Positions 42,647 through 49,573 of a stretch of DNA of 64,000 nucleotides are shown in pieces. Both the position numbers and the translations under genes were made by a program. The DNA is from Argyresthia goedartella (taxonomy: Eukaryota > Arthropoda > Insecta > Lepidoptera > Argyresthiidae), in assembly GCA_949825045.1 (NCBI GenBank), contig OX463829.1:2046001-2110000 (forward strand). Direction: 5' to 3'. Position 1 is the first letter of the stretch. Each line of letters starts with the position of its first letter. Below the pieces are notes generated by a model. That model did no database searches. It saw only the letters and a list, made by a program, of their open reading frames with translations, and had not been told where the DNA came from.

Positions 42647-44740
42647 ACATAACATAGCGTCACGCCTTTTCCCATACGGGGTGGCAGAGGCACGGTTGTG
42701 CCCACTTGAGGCAGTTATTCAATACTCCATTTTGCGTGACAGAGGGCTAGCCCATCGCCGCAGCTAAGGAGTAATGAAGGGTTCCTCACAATGTTTTCCA
42801 TCACCGATAGAACGTCCATATAATGTACTTAAGATAAATGAATTATCTCATTGGTACATGGTCAGGAATCGGACCTGCATCTCCTGTGTGAGAAGCAAGC
42901 GTGAAACCAATGGGTTAGGACCACGGAGTTCTATTGCAATATTTGTATTAGTTAAGCACGACCGATTTTTAAAAGGTCTAAAAATCAATCTGTGCCTGTT
43001 TCTACACTTCTCTCCCACAGTGATCCAATGTAGAGAAGGGGCAAAAACTGACTTGCTTACCATATGTAAATATCTACAGTAATAAATAAATTTGACTTTG
43101 ACTGCTAATTAATTATATACAGGATGACGTTTAACTAGCTGACCATATGTTCAGGAATGATAGTACCAATTTATTATGAACAACTTTCCCCAAAAAGATA
43201 TGATCACAAAAAATAATAATAACGTCCCAATGTACATTGACTACTGGTACTGGTCTTGGTAGCACCATTCCCTAAAATATGGTCAGCCTACATAATTTCA
43301 CCTTGTATTGATGTGGTGATTTGTAAAATGACACCAGACTCAGGGATGGTACACGACACTGAAGCCAAAAAATGGCTAGCCAGACTTCTAATTTAAGTTA
43401 TTGTTGGATTGGTCATGCCAACATCAGTTTTTTATCTGAATGTACAAAACCATTATTTTTCATGGTGTCCAAATCTTCACAAAAAAAAAAAAAAATTGTC
43501 AATTCGGACACAGTGTCCCAGTAATTTATATCCCAAATTCTTTATACTTTATTGGACTGGATTTCCCTGAGATAAGATAGGAACAACTTTGAGATTCAAT
43601 CATAAGATAGTAATAAGATTAGGACAGCAATCAAATTAATTATTGAATGCATAATATAACATTACATACAACCTTTTTGGGAACTGACTTGAATTTATAA
43701 TATATTCTTATTCCAAACAAGTACCAATATTTAACAAAAAGCTTTTTAAATCTCACCTCTGGTCATGATGCGTTAATGCTGGATGAACCAACAGGTAGCT
43801 CAACAGTTGCCGACACAGCTCTGGTGCCACCGAGGATCTCTGCGGCACCTCCACACATTGCTGCACCAGGGCGGGCGCAGCACTCATATACACATCTTTA
43901 GCCCGATCATTATTGTTGCGGAGAAGTGGCAGAAGAGTGAGGAGTTGTCTGAAGCGCTCTCCTGGAAAATAGAGTTTTGATGTTTGTGGTTACTAGGTCA
44001 CATAGTGATATAGGCTTTAGGGAATATACACATGTCTGTTTGTGTGTATGATGGAGATGGATAGGAGTTATGCCTAAGCATAACAAAGCAAGAAAAGATA
44101 ATTGATTTATGACTCATGTACATACATAGGTAAAATATGAACACATAATGCACAAAAATCCTTCAATGTTATCAGTTGAATATCCAGGCAGACACAGCAC
44201 ATGCCACACCTTTTCCCAGATGGAGAGGCAGAATCATGTTATCCACCAAAGTTTATTTAAGTAGGTAACATTGTTTTGGTACAGCACAAGTAGGTAGGTT
44301 CCAGTTAGGGCATATGGATGACTAAGGTTAGATGGAGGCCATTTAAATATGTGCCTCTCTTCAGTAACAAACCACAACTCCTAGCTTCTAAGTGTTTTTT
44401 ATGTTACCAAATTCTACCCCAATAGAGGCTGGATGGTACATGGGTAGTTTCCCAGTAAATCTCTGAATACCAACAGAAAATCACAATTACCTTCATCTTC
44501 ATTGTCATCTCTCGCAGCCATTAAGCCGGCGAGCAGCACTTCATCATTCGCGTCTCTTTCTAGGCGTTCGTCGTCTGTATGTTGGCTCAGGGCAGCATCT
44601 ACCGCCCTCTGTAACAGCTTGAGTCCCGGCCAGGGAACCCGCCGGGCCAGCGAGCAGGCCACCACGGTCCTCTCGCACGCTCCCCACTGGTCAAACACCC
44701 CATCCATGCCCCCTAACTGCTCCGAAAATGTGCCGTTCAT
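15491..44740 (-). CDS. smg: smaug (SAM-domain RNA-binding translational repressor), 7 coding exons
   Basis: Exons: 44740-44491, 43961-43757, 37643-36991, 36436-36182, 34872-34742, 32249-32116, 15659-15491. All introns are GT-AG, phases join cleanly, and the spliced frame is 1797 nt (598 residues plus stop). Residues 1-165 are the N-terminal Smaug homology region (GGMDGVFDQWGACERTV; RQLLSYLLVHPALTHHD). Residues about 330-395 are the SAM domain (QWLKSLRLHKYVWLF; GVTKGARHKLLLSIRKL), which binds stem-loop Smaug recognition elements in mRNA. Residues 455-542 contain the conserved LVEKALHHESF block. The tail ends LDALCLQMTQQAID. In flies Smaug recruits deadenylase and represses maternal and nanos mRNA in the cytoplasm. 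The introns are full of transposons; the last is about 16.5 kb. Identity is from the SAM domain and the collinear conserved blocks. Confidence 0.93.
15783..16349 (+). repeat. 5' LTR of the outer BEL/Pao element
   Basis: Begins TGTTTAAT and ends ATTAATCA. The 3' copy (30584-30967) matches its first part, lacking 38 bp between two caca repeats. The end is set by the PBS, which follows after three bases, the same spacing as in the nested element. Confidence 0.8.
16353..16370 (+). promoter_or_regulatory. Primer-binding site of the outer BEL/Pao element
   Basis: TGGTAGCAGGCGCGG lies three bases after the LTR. The nested element has TGGTAGTAGAGCGTGG at the same distance. The tRNA was not identified. 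Confidence 0.6.
16416..17433 (+). repeat. 509-bp tandem duplication in the BEL leader
   Basis: 16416-16924 is repeated at 16925-17433 with no difference that I could see (both start gccacattgtagctgggaga and end ttaggatttaatt). Non-coding, between PBS and gag. Confidence 0.93.
17567..19366 (+). pseudogene. Outer BEL/Pao gag, degraded
   Basis: One frame from ATG 17567 to the UAG at 19367. It is broken by TAG 17843-17845, by an internal deletion just after that (relative to the nested copy) and by several stops in 18392-18430 caused by a GAAATAA expansion. It keeps the gag core (LALRGEPKELVGHLTV-like, residues encoded near 18000-18350) and two zinc knuckles (CVHCDSAGHEVTSC; CFGCLGPHTLSEC) plus CECCGGKHHIVLC near 18560-18775. 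Downstream is a Pro/Gly-rich tail. Confidence 0.85.
18371..18409 (+). repeat. GAAATAA heptamer microsatellite inside gag
   Basis: Five successive GAAATAA units. The nested relative has ordinary coding sequence there. The expansion puts stops into the gag frame. Confidence 0.9.
19367..19369 (+). promoter_or_regulatory. In-frame UAG at the gag-pol junction (outer)
   Basis: CGC TAG GGA: gag and pol are in the same frame on both sides, with open sequence for 15 codons before the first ATG of pol. The nested element has CGC TAG GAA at the same place. Confidence 0.75.
20343..20889 (-). repeat. LTR of the nested element (3' LTR in its own orientation)
   Basis: On the plus strand it starts TGTTCAGG and ends TCGAACA. 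It pairs with 27071-27617. On the minus strand it is preceded by a G-rich CCGGGCGGGTGA stretch, shared with the outer element at its own 3' LTR and probably part of the second-strand priming region. Confidence 0.93.
20922..24812 (-). CDS. Nested BEL/Pao pol polyprotein, intact
   Basis: About 1296 codons from the UAG to the stop at 20922, with no break. In order: aspartic protease (VRALLDSGAQGCIVS, Asp about 25 residues after the GTG at 24770); RT with DLYVDDVCTGA (YVDD about residue 429); RNase H (HGFCDASERGFAAAVYLRT); integrase zinc region (HIKNAHAGC...CMPCYR); DDE core (GVGTDFAGPF, RSDNGTNYIGA, PPICPHWGGIFE); C-terminal domain (GDLVLVKDANLPPLRWRRGRI). The order is BEL/Pao. No ATG opens the frame, so expression must come by readthrough of the UAG. 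Confidence 0.93.
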   Translation of the reverse strand, partial: EFAAQPFVAPQPETVVLPIASVLVWDLAGNPTYVRALLDSGAQGCIVSNDLAKWLGLKVNRYNKSIRGVGNVTVTNVVGQSVITFSPRYDILTKTSVQALVMMHVMGRHPLVKLNPAVRFLTSGLKLADPDFDTPAPVDLLLGADVLGRFLLSDRRVLQPDGLIAVDTKFGHVIMGPALPMVRPAESDGILIGSALSDVIQRFWEIEEPPTVRRVDADEEECELFYQNSTGRLRSGRFVTRLPFRADRPPLGESRKMAETRLMSMERRMTRDAVFKQKYVDFMREYESLGHMSVSGVDWRSEDHCFLPHHAVLRTPTGKIRVVFDGSAPTSNGMSLNQCLHSGPKLSRDISDILTSFRRHQIVFVADIRMMFRQTVIHPADRRYQLILWRESTAEPVKVYELNTNTYGLRSSPYLAMRTLRELASRDRVSYPRAAAILEQDLYVDDVCTGAASVEEALDRRDELIQLLERGGYELRKWMSNSPELMAGLPDEFQQDPHVFENPDNPNMLSVLGIQYRPVHDGFTYRVVLETPKAWTKRSVLSTIARTFDPNGWISPVTFALKCFMQRLWAAQLTWDTHLSGDLLTDWTRMFTSLSDINNVSLPRKLVPAGDYRATLHGFCDASERGFAAAVYLRTVTSTGEVDVRLVLAKSKVAPIRTRMTIPKLELSGAALLTKLLNHTLTVLRGSVVLEDTVYAWTDSQIVLCWLKASVHNLEVFVANRVSQIVSSEVSLTWRHVPGELNPSDCASRGCRAPELVRHHLWWGPPWLAKRESDWPHSHVVVSSDHGPRAAVHVTQKAEDPDAGFLLDRYSSLDKLINVSTWIRRFARNCRTPRDQRTLNPILTPAERNESLLNLVRLVQSSKFGAELEIIRSGRSKLKGAVARLNPFVDSTGLLRVGGRLRNANLSYSARHPLLLPKGGQLVELLVTDRHIKNAHAGCNALLATLQREFWILSARRVIRNIVFRCMPCYRLKAATMQPLMGDLPPDRVNEVRPFSGVGTDFAGPFMVKSSRLRTARQYKAYLCVFVCLSTKAVHLELVADLSTEAFIACLDRFVSRRGLPTLIRSDNGTNYIGAERYLREIVNLLNVNKVDIGTALSRRGIQWTFSPPICPHWGGIFEAVVKSAKTHLGRIVGQTALTFEELATLFCKIEAVLNSRPLCPLSSDPNDLEALTPGHFLIGQPLNALPEHPFEGVKLYRLSRYQMLQQFTQNFWKRWSLEYLHILQQRLKWTDKTSPPSVGDLVLVKDANLPPLRWRRGRIVNLFPGKDETPRSAEVLVGGSVLKRAVATLSRLRVD
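24813..24815 (-). promoter_or_regulatory. In-frame UAG at the gag-pol junction (nested)
   Basis: CGC TAG GAA on the minus strand. The frame is open on both sides: gag upstream, protease 40 codons downstream. Same position and frame as in the outer element. Confidence 0.78.
24816..26526 (-). pseudogene. Nested BEL/Pao gag (frameshifted)
   Basis: It starts at ATG 26526. The first part (to about 25822) has the gag core (LVAALRGEPRELVAHLTV). The rest continues in another frame from VLSRLPADVQ and has zinc knuckles (CPCCRQIGHAVANC, CFLCLGPHMARDC, CGYCGGPHNNLLC; about 25320-25530) and a Pro/Arg-rich tail ending at the UAG 24813-24815. The frame changes at CTTCCGTGG, where the outer relative has two more bases. 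That net loss of two bases is the only defect I see in the element. Confidence 0.85.
27052..27067 (-). promoter_or_regulatory. Primer-binding site of the nested element
   Basis: TGGTAGTAGAGCGTGG on the minus strand, three bases from the LTR end, as in the outer element. Confidence 0.6.
27071..27617 (-). repeat. LTR of the nested element (5' LTR in its own orientation)
   Basis: 547 bp, equal in length to the other LTR and one visible mismatch from it. Transcription on the minus strand would start here. Confidence 0.93.
29822..29880 (+). repeat. Perfect 28-bp inverted duplication in the outer integrase gene
   Basis: The arms 29822-29849 and 29853-29880 (start gttgtccgaacggattaatg) are exact reverse complements around a ccc loop. 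The right arm encodes part of the RSDNGT motif; the left arm is extra relative to the nested copy and stays in frame. Confidence 0.95.
30584..30967 (+). repeat. 3' LTR of the outer element, truncated
   Basis: It matches 15783-16204 apart from a 38-bp deletion, then ends at ccctggt where the 161-bp exon 6 array begins. The last 145 bp of the LTR are missing. Confidence 0.88.
30968..32094 (-). repeat. Seven 161-bp tandem units made from the smaug exon 6 / intron 6 junction
   Basis: Units start at 30968, 31129, 31290, 31451, 31612, 31773 and 31934 with near-perfect identity. On the minus strand each has about 95 bp of exon 6, then the donor ctag|gtatgt (gtattt in one), then about 65 bp of intron. 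The exon part differs from the real exon in the same places in all units (RLRHRL has become RLWHLL), so the units were homogenised among themselves. The overlapping 84-residue plus-strand frames are by-products. Confidence 0.93.
32116..32249 (-). CDS. smg: smaug exon 6
   Basis: Acceptor gtttcag, donor ctag|gtatgt. It encodes ALHHESFSAPPLRAALRRLR...PKTR and ends in phase 2, which fits exon 7. It is the only full-length copy: the seven extra copies to its left contain only the 3' part of the exon and the start of the intron. Confidence 0.9.
32522..32880 (+). repeat. 61-bp minisatellite, about 5.7 copies
   Basis: Units begin gttcagaaccgaatggtacc and end gcgctagtaatcatat, spaced 61 bp from about 32522. 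The last unit breaks down after caattcgtcg. They extend leftward from the left arm of the inverted repeat; the right arm has a single unit start. Confidence 0.9.
32830..33935. repeat. Large imperfect inverted repeat in smaug intron 5
   Basis: The arm at about 32830-33133 resembles the reverse complement of about 33610-33935: both contain gttcagaaccgaatggta, a gaccgga-gtca block, gacagatgtca, gccgcgagtgtt and cgttgtaatattt. The arms are clearly diverged, with indels. The 480-bp centre holds a short SINE-like 3' piece (33158-33240, aggattccctga) and a BEL-like LTR end (33588). Confidence 0.65.
33300..33605 (+). mobile_element. Candidate BEL-like LTR remnant plus primer-binding site
   Basis: ...catctgca is followed after four bases by TGGTAGCAGGG, almost the same LTR-end/PBS layout as the BEL element at 16349-16365. 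The LTR left end is not defined and no 3' partner was found. Could be chance. Confidence 0.3.
34380..34640 (+). repeat. Unclassified interspersed repeat, copy 1
   Basis: gcggtagcttagatgaag...agccccctttatcc...gtaagaacaacaaa...tggtagtaaaataggtgcgtt matches the reverse complement of about 58162-58447. Part of it (agcgaagccccc) is also inside the MITE at 12439. It lies within smaug intron 5. Confidence 0.65.
34742..34872 (-). CDS. smg: smaug exon 5
   Basis: Acceptor tattccag, donor gaag|gtaagg. It encodes 44 residues ending MSLHCWLVEK, which joins in phase 0 to ALHHESF of exon 6. The joint block is collinear with the conserved region after the SAM domain in animal Smaug/SAMD4 proteins. Confidence 0.88.
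35164..35593 (+). repeat. 'cgaagggttccgtac' interspersed repeat, copy 1
   Basis: It shares ccgctgtccgtccg, aggctgtatctcatgaaccgt, gatgtatttctg and ggaacccttcgtg with copies at 38690-38970 (+), 46104-46508 (-) and 47372-47774 (-). Fragments lie at 40106-40155 and 53923-53970. I recall this family as very common in Lepidoptera, but I do not assign it to a class. It lies in smaug intron 4. Confidence 0.75.
35860..36030 (+). mobile_element. tRNA-headed SINE (family 3)
   Basis: The head has ggttcaaatcccggctgg (box B and 3' arm), followed by a body with tgacgtcgctgtttctggtt and gggtatcctag. The same body is on the minus strand at about 53690-53830. Confidence 0.65.
36034..36157. mobile_element. 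Small MITE-like insertion in smaug intron 4
   Basis: The ends cgccaaagttaac and gttaactttggcg are a perfect 13-bp inverted repeat; with mismatches it extends to about 25 bp (aggcacctcg against agg-acccgcg). The element is 124 bp and ends 24 bp downstream of the exon 4 donor. No clear TSD. Confidence 0.6.
36182..36436 (-). CDS. smg: smaug exon 4 (end of SAM domain)
   Basis: Acceptor ccccccgcag, donor ctgg|gtaaac. It encodes GVTKGARHKLLLSIRKLHER, the basic C-terminal helix of the SAM domain, then an Ala/Gly run and RVLERLRGVLLSP. Very GC-rich compared with its surroundings. Confidence 0.92.
36606..37003 (-). repeat. Tandem duplication (about 200 bp) covering the exon 3 donor
   Basis: About 36606-36797 repeats about 36812-37003 with an offset near 206 bp (shared ctcagatacta, gtcttcgaaagtgtcaacaa). 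The copy at the exon includes the last bases of exon 3 and the true donor gtgagt. The second copy carries a decoy junction, ttag|gtgtgt, at 36784-36793. Confidence 0.85.
36991..37643 (-). CDS. smg: smaug exon 3 (start of SAM domain)
   Basis: Acceptor ttttcccag, donor ttag|gtgagt. It starts with STLKQWLRYLE, which completes the N-terminal region, then a low-complexity Ser-rich linker, then the first two thirds of the SAM domain ending EEYLEKLG. The donor region is tandemly duplicated in the following intron. Confidence 0.94.
37644..38689. other. smaug intron 2, part; nothing recognised
   Basis: AT-rich. It contains cgaacgaagtgagagcgcc-type repeat sequence at about 38300-38560 but no gene. Confidence 0.4.
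38690..38970 (+). repeat. 'cgaagggttccgtac' repeat, copy 2, with GTCT microsatellite
   Basis: Shorter copy of the family described at 35164. At 38722-38757 the usual ccgtccgtccg has grown into a (gtct)n run. Confidence 0.75.
39040..39861 (+). pseudogene. LINE reverse transcriptase fragment split by a SINE
   Basis: 39066-39300 encodes RT sequence (FPDRLKRAHITPLHKGESRL, NYRPIALLPTLSKIFER). After the SINE at 39330-39574 it resumes with QFGFQHGKS and VPLDLSKAFDHVDYKVL. It stops at 39861 well before the catalytic motif. Truncated at both ends. In smaug intron 2. Confidence 0.85.
39330..39574 (-). mobile_element. tRNA-headed SINE (family 1), nested in the LINE fragment
   Basis: Same family as 7807-8069: gacgacccgaatggccgagt and ggttcgagtcccgg on the minus strand, with a T/A-rich tail at the left end. 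Confidence 0.85.
40003..40075 (+). repeat. tRNA-like SINE head
   Basis: tggcgtaattgg (box A) and gggttcaaatcc (box B) at tRNA spacing, followed by T-rich sequence. No intact acceptor stem, so not a tRNA gene. Confidence 0.4.
40310..40397 (-). repeat. tRNA-like SINE head
   Basis: On the minus strand gatggccgagcggttc (box A) and tttgatccccagc (weak box B), with a long variable arm like tRNA-Ser/Leu. Derived sequence, not a functional tRNA. Confidence 0.4.
40770..42648 (+). mobile_element. 5'-truncated LINE with AAATA-repeat tail
   Basis: RT ORF with one frameshift (see 40790-42312), a short 3' UTR and a (taaa)n tail at about 42618-42648. A family 2 SINE follows directly. In smaug intron 2. 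Confidence 0.85.
40790..42312 (+). pseudogene. LINE ORF2, C-terminal half (reverse transcriptase)
   Basis: Frame 1 to about 40930 (HRKSAGTDGIPAIFIQKC), then the next frame to 42312 (KRWKEAQIVPTHKKG, NYRPISKLNILGK, YTDFEKAFDRVDH, GVPQGSHLGPLFYNIY, LLYADDKIF). The frameshift lies near 40925-40935. After YADD one residue seems to be missing compared with the usual spacing. Jockey/CR1-like. Truncated at the 5' end, with no endonuclease. Confidence 0.88.
42649..42927 (-). mobile_element. tRNA-headed SINE (family 2)
   Basis: On the minus strand ccgtggtcctaacccattgg, gagatgcaggtccgattcc (box B), then a body ending ccccgtatgggaaaaggcgt. Same family as 48990-49190 (+) and 56206-56462 (+); a fragment lies near 44195-44250. 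Confidence 0.8.
42928..43756. other. smaug intron 2, AT-rich; no gene seen
   Basis: It contains atgtaaatatctacagtaat at about 43063, also found near 12802, and a poly(A) run near 43482. Confidence 0.4.
43757..43961 (-). CDS. smg: smaug exon 2
   Basis: Acceptor ttttccag, donor agag|gtgaga. It encodes ERFRQLLTLLPLLRNNN and PELCRQLLSYLLVHPAL, collinear with the second part of the Smaug homology region. Ends in phase 2. Confidence 0.92.
44491..44740 (-). CDS. smg: smaug exon 1
   Basis: It starts at ATG 44740 and encodes residues 1-83 plus one base (phase 1). The donor reads gaag|gtaatt. It contains the Smaug N-terminal signature FDQWGACERTVVACSLARRV. Confidence 0.92.
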
Positions 44741-45245
44741 GGTAGCAGCATAGCAAACAGAACTTTTACGGATCTAACACGTCAGACACAGCTGATTTGT
44801 ACTCTCCACTTGTTTATGAGCGGCCCGGGCGGGGCGGGTTGGCGCGAAGGAAAAGACGGTTGCTAGCGGCCACGGGGCGGTTTATTTGTAAAAGTATTCA
44901 CAGGTAGAGTAAAAACATTGCAGATTTCTTGACGGTCAAACAATTTGACTGAAATCCAAAATGGCCGCTTTGCCTGGTAATAATAAGTTACCAGTGGAAA
45001 ATATTGTTGCTGCTTGTTATATCTAGTTTCCTTGGCACGAAAAGTTAAAGGAAAATATAAATATTAGGAATATAAAATAAATTATAATAATAATAATTAT
45101 AAATATTTAATTTATTTTTCTGAAAAAATATTACTAGCCGCTACTCATTACTGGATGGCGTTAGGATGACTGTTTGCTACTTGATAATAGATGGCGCTAG
45201 TGGTGTTTTAAATACAAATATTAAAATAATGAATAAGGAAATTAC
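44741..45245 (-). promoter_or_regulatory. smg: Probable smaug 5' UTR and promoter region
   Basis: A GC-rich block just upstream of the ATG (gcggcccgggcggggcgggtt, 44820-44880) and an aaaatggccgc motif at 44957-44967, a YY1/Pho-like sequence. No TATA box at a sensible place. The transcription start is not visible. Confidence 0.4.
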
Positions 45246-45925
45246 CCCTCATCGATTACGCTGATGTCTGCTGGGTCAGTGCTAACGAAGAAGTACTGAA
45301 CAAACTCGAACGACTTCAAAATCTCGGGATTCGGTTTATCTTCGGGCTGTGCAAATACGACCATGTGTCACAACATCGCAGGGAGTTGAAGTGGCTGCCG
45401 ATTCGTCTTCGTCGGGATTCACACACCCTATCCAATTTTCTCTACAACATTTTACGTAATCCACGCTACCCAACTTTCCTACTGTTTTCAATTTCTTTCT
45501 TCCAGCAGACCTCGGAGAACTCACGCAGTTTCCATGCTCACAACTCCACAGCATAACACCGCTTCCTATGAGAACGGGTTTAGAGCCCGGGCCATTCGGT
45601 TGTGGAATGCACTTCCCTGCACCATCAGGGACAGTCCTACTCTGAATATATTTAAAAGTCGTGTGAAGAAGCATATAAGTCTAAGCTTATTTATTTTATT
45701 ATTATAAGTATTTAATATATTATATATTATTAGTTATTATATAATTGATTTTATATATTGTACACATAGGTCTACCCCTGCTCAACCATCAACTTTTACC
45801 ATGTTAACCTGGTTAGCTGGAAGAGATCTCTTATTAGAAATAAGCTCGCCTTTGTACACTTTTTATGTAACTCTTGTTTTTTGTATGACTTGTGTGCAAT
45901 AAAGAAATTATGAATTATGAAATTA
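45246..45925 (+). mobile_element. LINE 3' end (ORF2 C-terminus and 3' UTR)
   Basis: It encodes VLNKLERLQNLGIRFIFGL, VSQHRRELKWLPIRLRRD and ENGFRARAIRLWNALP with a small deletion/frameshift in the middle, then a 3' UTR with ataagctcgcctttgtaca and a cleavage signal (caataaag). 5'-truncated copy of the same family as 48060-48800. It inserted about 500 bp upstream of smaug. Confidence 0.8.
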
Positions 45926-46103
45926 GTACAATGTTGATCATTACGGTGTATAGGGCAATTCGTAAGTTGAAACTAACAGACGCCCGCATGCCTCACTTTA
46001 AAATGTTAGGTAGATTGACATTGCCATCACTATATTTATGAAACTGTTGTATTTGTAAAAAAAAAAACTGTAACTTGTTTAAGAAAATGAATAGTAAAAA
46101 AAC

Positions 46104-46508
46104 CGGTCAAGTGCGAGTCTAAATCGCGCACGAAGGGTTCCGTACCACCGTTCAATGGAAGCGATGGTGTGGAGTAAATAGTTTGGATTTTACACAGCAA
46201 AATATTGTTTACAAAGTTATTGGTGCGGTTACTTTCACACTCCATGTACGTAACCAGGTGCATCCATAAGTTTGTATGTGGTATTGAAAGAATTGTTGTA
46301 TGGGAGCCCCCTTAAATATTTATTTTATCCTGTTTTTTAGTATTTGTTGTTATAGCGGCAACAGAAAATACATAATCTGTGAAAATTTCAACTGTCTAGC
46401 TAGGTTCTTGAGATACAGCCTGGTGACAGACGGACGGACGGACGGACGGACGGACAGCGAAGTCTTAGTAATAGGGTCCCGTTCTTACCCGTTGGGTACG
46501 GAACCCTA
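46104..46508 (-). repeat. 'cgaagggttccgtac' repeat, copy 3 (long form)
   Basis: Minus-strand copy with an extra internal segment (gtacgtaaccaggtgcatcc). Almost the same as 47372-47774. Confidence 0.8.
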
Positions 46509-47371
46509 AAAAAGATATTAAATTAAGTGCTCCTCCCCGCTCAACTGCTTTATTTAGCAAAAGTATATTTGGTATGGTGCTAAAAGGATATAATAGGGAC
46601 TATATTTTCTTAGTAGAAAAATCTTTCATAAGATACGGGACTTGTTGGAGGACAAATCGATGTAACATAATATTTGAAATAGATAATTTATTGTGAAATA
46701 ATACTTTAAGACATTTTAGATAACTTATTTTTATGATCATTGTGTTGTATAATAACATTTGCACGTCTGCAAGGCAGAATATAGCGAAAAATAATTTAGT
46801 GCCTTTATAAAATACCCGATGAACACCTATATTCATGCCAATAAACATTACTTTGCTTGCGGCATTTTTTGGTGCGAGACATCAGTGAGCGCGAAAAATT
46901 AGCCGAATGTCTAACTAATGACCAATGCCCACGTGTTTCATACCACGTGTATCAACACACTTGCGAGCAAAAAACAGACTTTTGTTAATATTAAACACAC
47001 AACAAAAACGTCAACGAATACTCATGGAAATAGCGCACTGGTTTCTTAATTCGCAAATTAAGGTTAAATTTCACTTCTCTGCTGGCCGGAAACTAACGGA
47101 ATAATGACGTAAGAATATAGTTTTTTTTATGTCTTCGCCCCACAAACGCCCACTAATAAAGGATATTCAGTACTATAGGGGCGTCCGTCAAAAAAGTTCC
47201 ATTAGTGCCCCTGTGCGTCTCTGCAGTGAGTGGGGTAAAAAATATATCTGAAGTGATATAAAAATATGATTGAATTATCATTTTGGGTAGGTACGTATCC
47301 TAAGATTATTTATTTATTCACAAAATATTTATAGTTTGTAGGCTTAAAAAATCATAGCGGAGATTAAAAAA
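46509..47371. other. AT-rich intergenic DNA, nothing recognised
   Basis: No frame with a family signature and no clear repeat boundaries. Confidence 0.4.
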
Positions 47372-47774
47372 AAACCGGTCAAGTGCGAGTCTAAATCGCG
47401 CACGAAGGGTTCCGTACCACCGTTCAATGGAAGCGATGGTGTGGAGTGAATAGTTTGGATTTTACACAGCAAAATATTGTTTACAAAGTTATTGGTGCGG
47501 TTACTTTCACACTCCATGTACGTAACCAGGTGCATCCATAAGTTTGTATGTGGTATTGAAAGAATTGTTGTATCGGAGCCACCTTAAATATTTCTTTTAT
47601 TCTGTTTTTTAGTATTTGTTGTTATAGCGGCAACATAAATACATAATCTGTGAAAATTTCAACTCTCTAGCTAGCTAGGTTCTTGAGATACAGCCTGGTG
47701 ACAGACGGACGGACCGACGGACAGCGGAGTCTTAGTAATAGGGTCCCGTTTGGAACCCTTCGGGTACGGAACCC
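47372..47774 (-). repeat. 'cgaagggttccgtac' repeat, copy 4 (long form)
   Basis: Nearly identical to copy 3, same orientation, 1.27 kb away. Confidence 0.8.
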
Positions 47775-48059
47775 TAAAAAAGGTATGGTAAGGTAAGTAC
47801 ATTCCGCGCTACTGCGGTAATGTAAAGAAAAAAGCTCAAGTGCGTAATAAGTAAGCTCCTTATGAACCTAAATGGGCGGCTATAAAGAGCCACTTTAAGA
47901 CCAAGTGTTTTGAAAATGATTTTATTCTGCATGTTCTGTTACATAAACACGACAGGCATATGGTACAAATGTCTAGGCTAAGCAGGCACTTGGTTTAATT
48001 TTGGTCATAACAAAAATCCCAGGCACTATGTGTTTTGGGTAGGTACATTATTATTATAT

Positions 48060-48800
48060 ATACTTTATTGCATATACACATTAATGGACTATTACAAACA
48101 TAGTTAGTATACAAAGGCGTGCTTATCTCTCTATATAGAGATTTCTTCCAGCAAACCCAGGGCTGACAGGGAAAAACAGTTTCATGCGAAGGGATAGACC
48201 TATTATGCACAACATAACAAAAAACTAAACATCAGAGTGACTTTAATATATTTATAATAAATTACTTAGATATTTACACATATAAATAAATGAGAACCTA
48301 CATAATAATATAATACCTATAAATACTATATATAAATATCAATAAATACCTATACAATATATAAATAAAATGTAATCTACTACAGAAGAGAAAGGTAATG
48401 TTCCTTCAAACTACTTTTGAAGATGTTAAGAGATGGACTGTCCCTGACGGGGACAGCTGGGGAGTTTGTTCCAGAGCTTGATAGCCCGAGGTCGGAACCC
48501 ATGTTCATATGCGACAGTTTTATGTTGCGGTGTTGTGAGCAGCGACCGAGTGTGAGGTCTCCGAGGCCTATCTGAAGAAAGAAAAGTGAACGAATCACGT
48601 AAGAAGTCAGGGTAATGAGGATTATGTAAAATCTTAAAGAGAGTGAAGAGGATGTGGGAATCCCGGCGAAGACGGATTGGAAGCCACTTCAGATCCCTGC
48701 GATACTGAGAAACATGGTCAAATTTGCGCAAACCGAAAATAAACCGAATCCCAAGATTTTGAAGTCGCTCGAGTACATCAACAGACACCTTGTGACACAC
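48060..48800 (-). pseudogene. LINE 3' end (ORF2 C-terminus and 3' UTR)
   Basis: Encodes VDVLERLQNLGIRFIFGL, VSQYRRDLKWLPIRLRRD and EHGFRPRAIKLWNKLPS on the minus strand; same family as 45246-45925. 5'-truncated, with a shifted frame near the C-terminus. Confidence 0.8.
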
Positions 48801-48989
48801 AGCACACACAGCTAGATATATGTAACAGGAGGTGGAGACAGAGACACTTTTAGAAAAGGATGATACGGTTGTGCCTTTGGGACCTTCATACATATCCTTC
48901 CTACCTACATACATATTCATACATAGTTAAATACATACATACACCTACATATCTAATACTACTATTAGATTTGTAGGTATCTAAAAAGA

Positions 48990-49190
48990 GCTAGCCGTGG
49001 TCTAATGGGTTTCACGCTTGCTTCTCACATAGGAGATGCAGGTTCGATTCCTGACCATGTAACAATGAGAAATTAACATTATACGGACGTTCTAATGGTG
49101 ATGGAAAACATAGCTGCGGCGATGGGCTTAAAGTGGGCACAATTGTGCCTCTGCCACCCCATATGGAAAAAGGCGTGACGCTATGTTATA
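48990..49190 (+). mobile_element. tRNA-headed SINE (family 2)
   Basis: ctagccgtggtctaatgg (box A region), caggttcgattcctg (box B), body to aaaaggcgtgacgctatg. Confidence 0.8.
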
Positions 49191-49573
49191 TTATATCTTA
49201 TAGTTTTATTTACTGGTCGTTCATGCTCATACGTTGCTAAAGTAGGAACTAATGAATTCGTCCATTACCTACACCTTCATCTTGTGTTTGCTTATATACA
49301 CCCTGCTGCACATTAACGTTTAAACAAAGGACTCTCTAACCCCTTTGTTTACGCTCACACATAACAACAACAACTTAACCGCTTTTTAATCTATAGGTAT
49401 TGTGTAAATACGTCAACCGAAAACAATGCCTAGTTTCTCAAAAACCCTCCCTTCCCCCGAAAACAATAGAGCCTGTGGTACAATAATGACCACAGGAGTC
49501 AACCTAATTTGTTACGCACAATCTCCTGGTCATAATCTTGTTACTCGCCCTGTGACACACATCTCTGCCCACC
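49191..49573 (+). promoter_or_regulatory. Upstream region of bZIP gene A
   Basis: Contains cctttgtttacgctcac, a forkhead-like sequence, near 49339-49355, and a short cluster of A/C-rich motifs. No clear TATA box. Function unproven. Confidence 0.25.
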
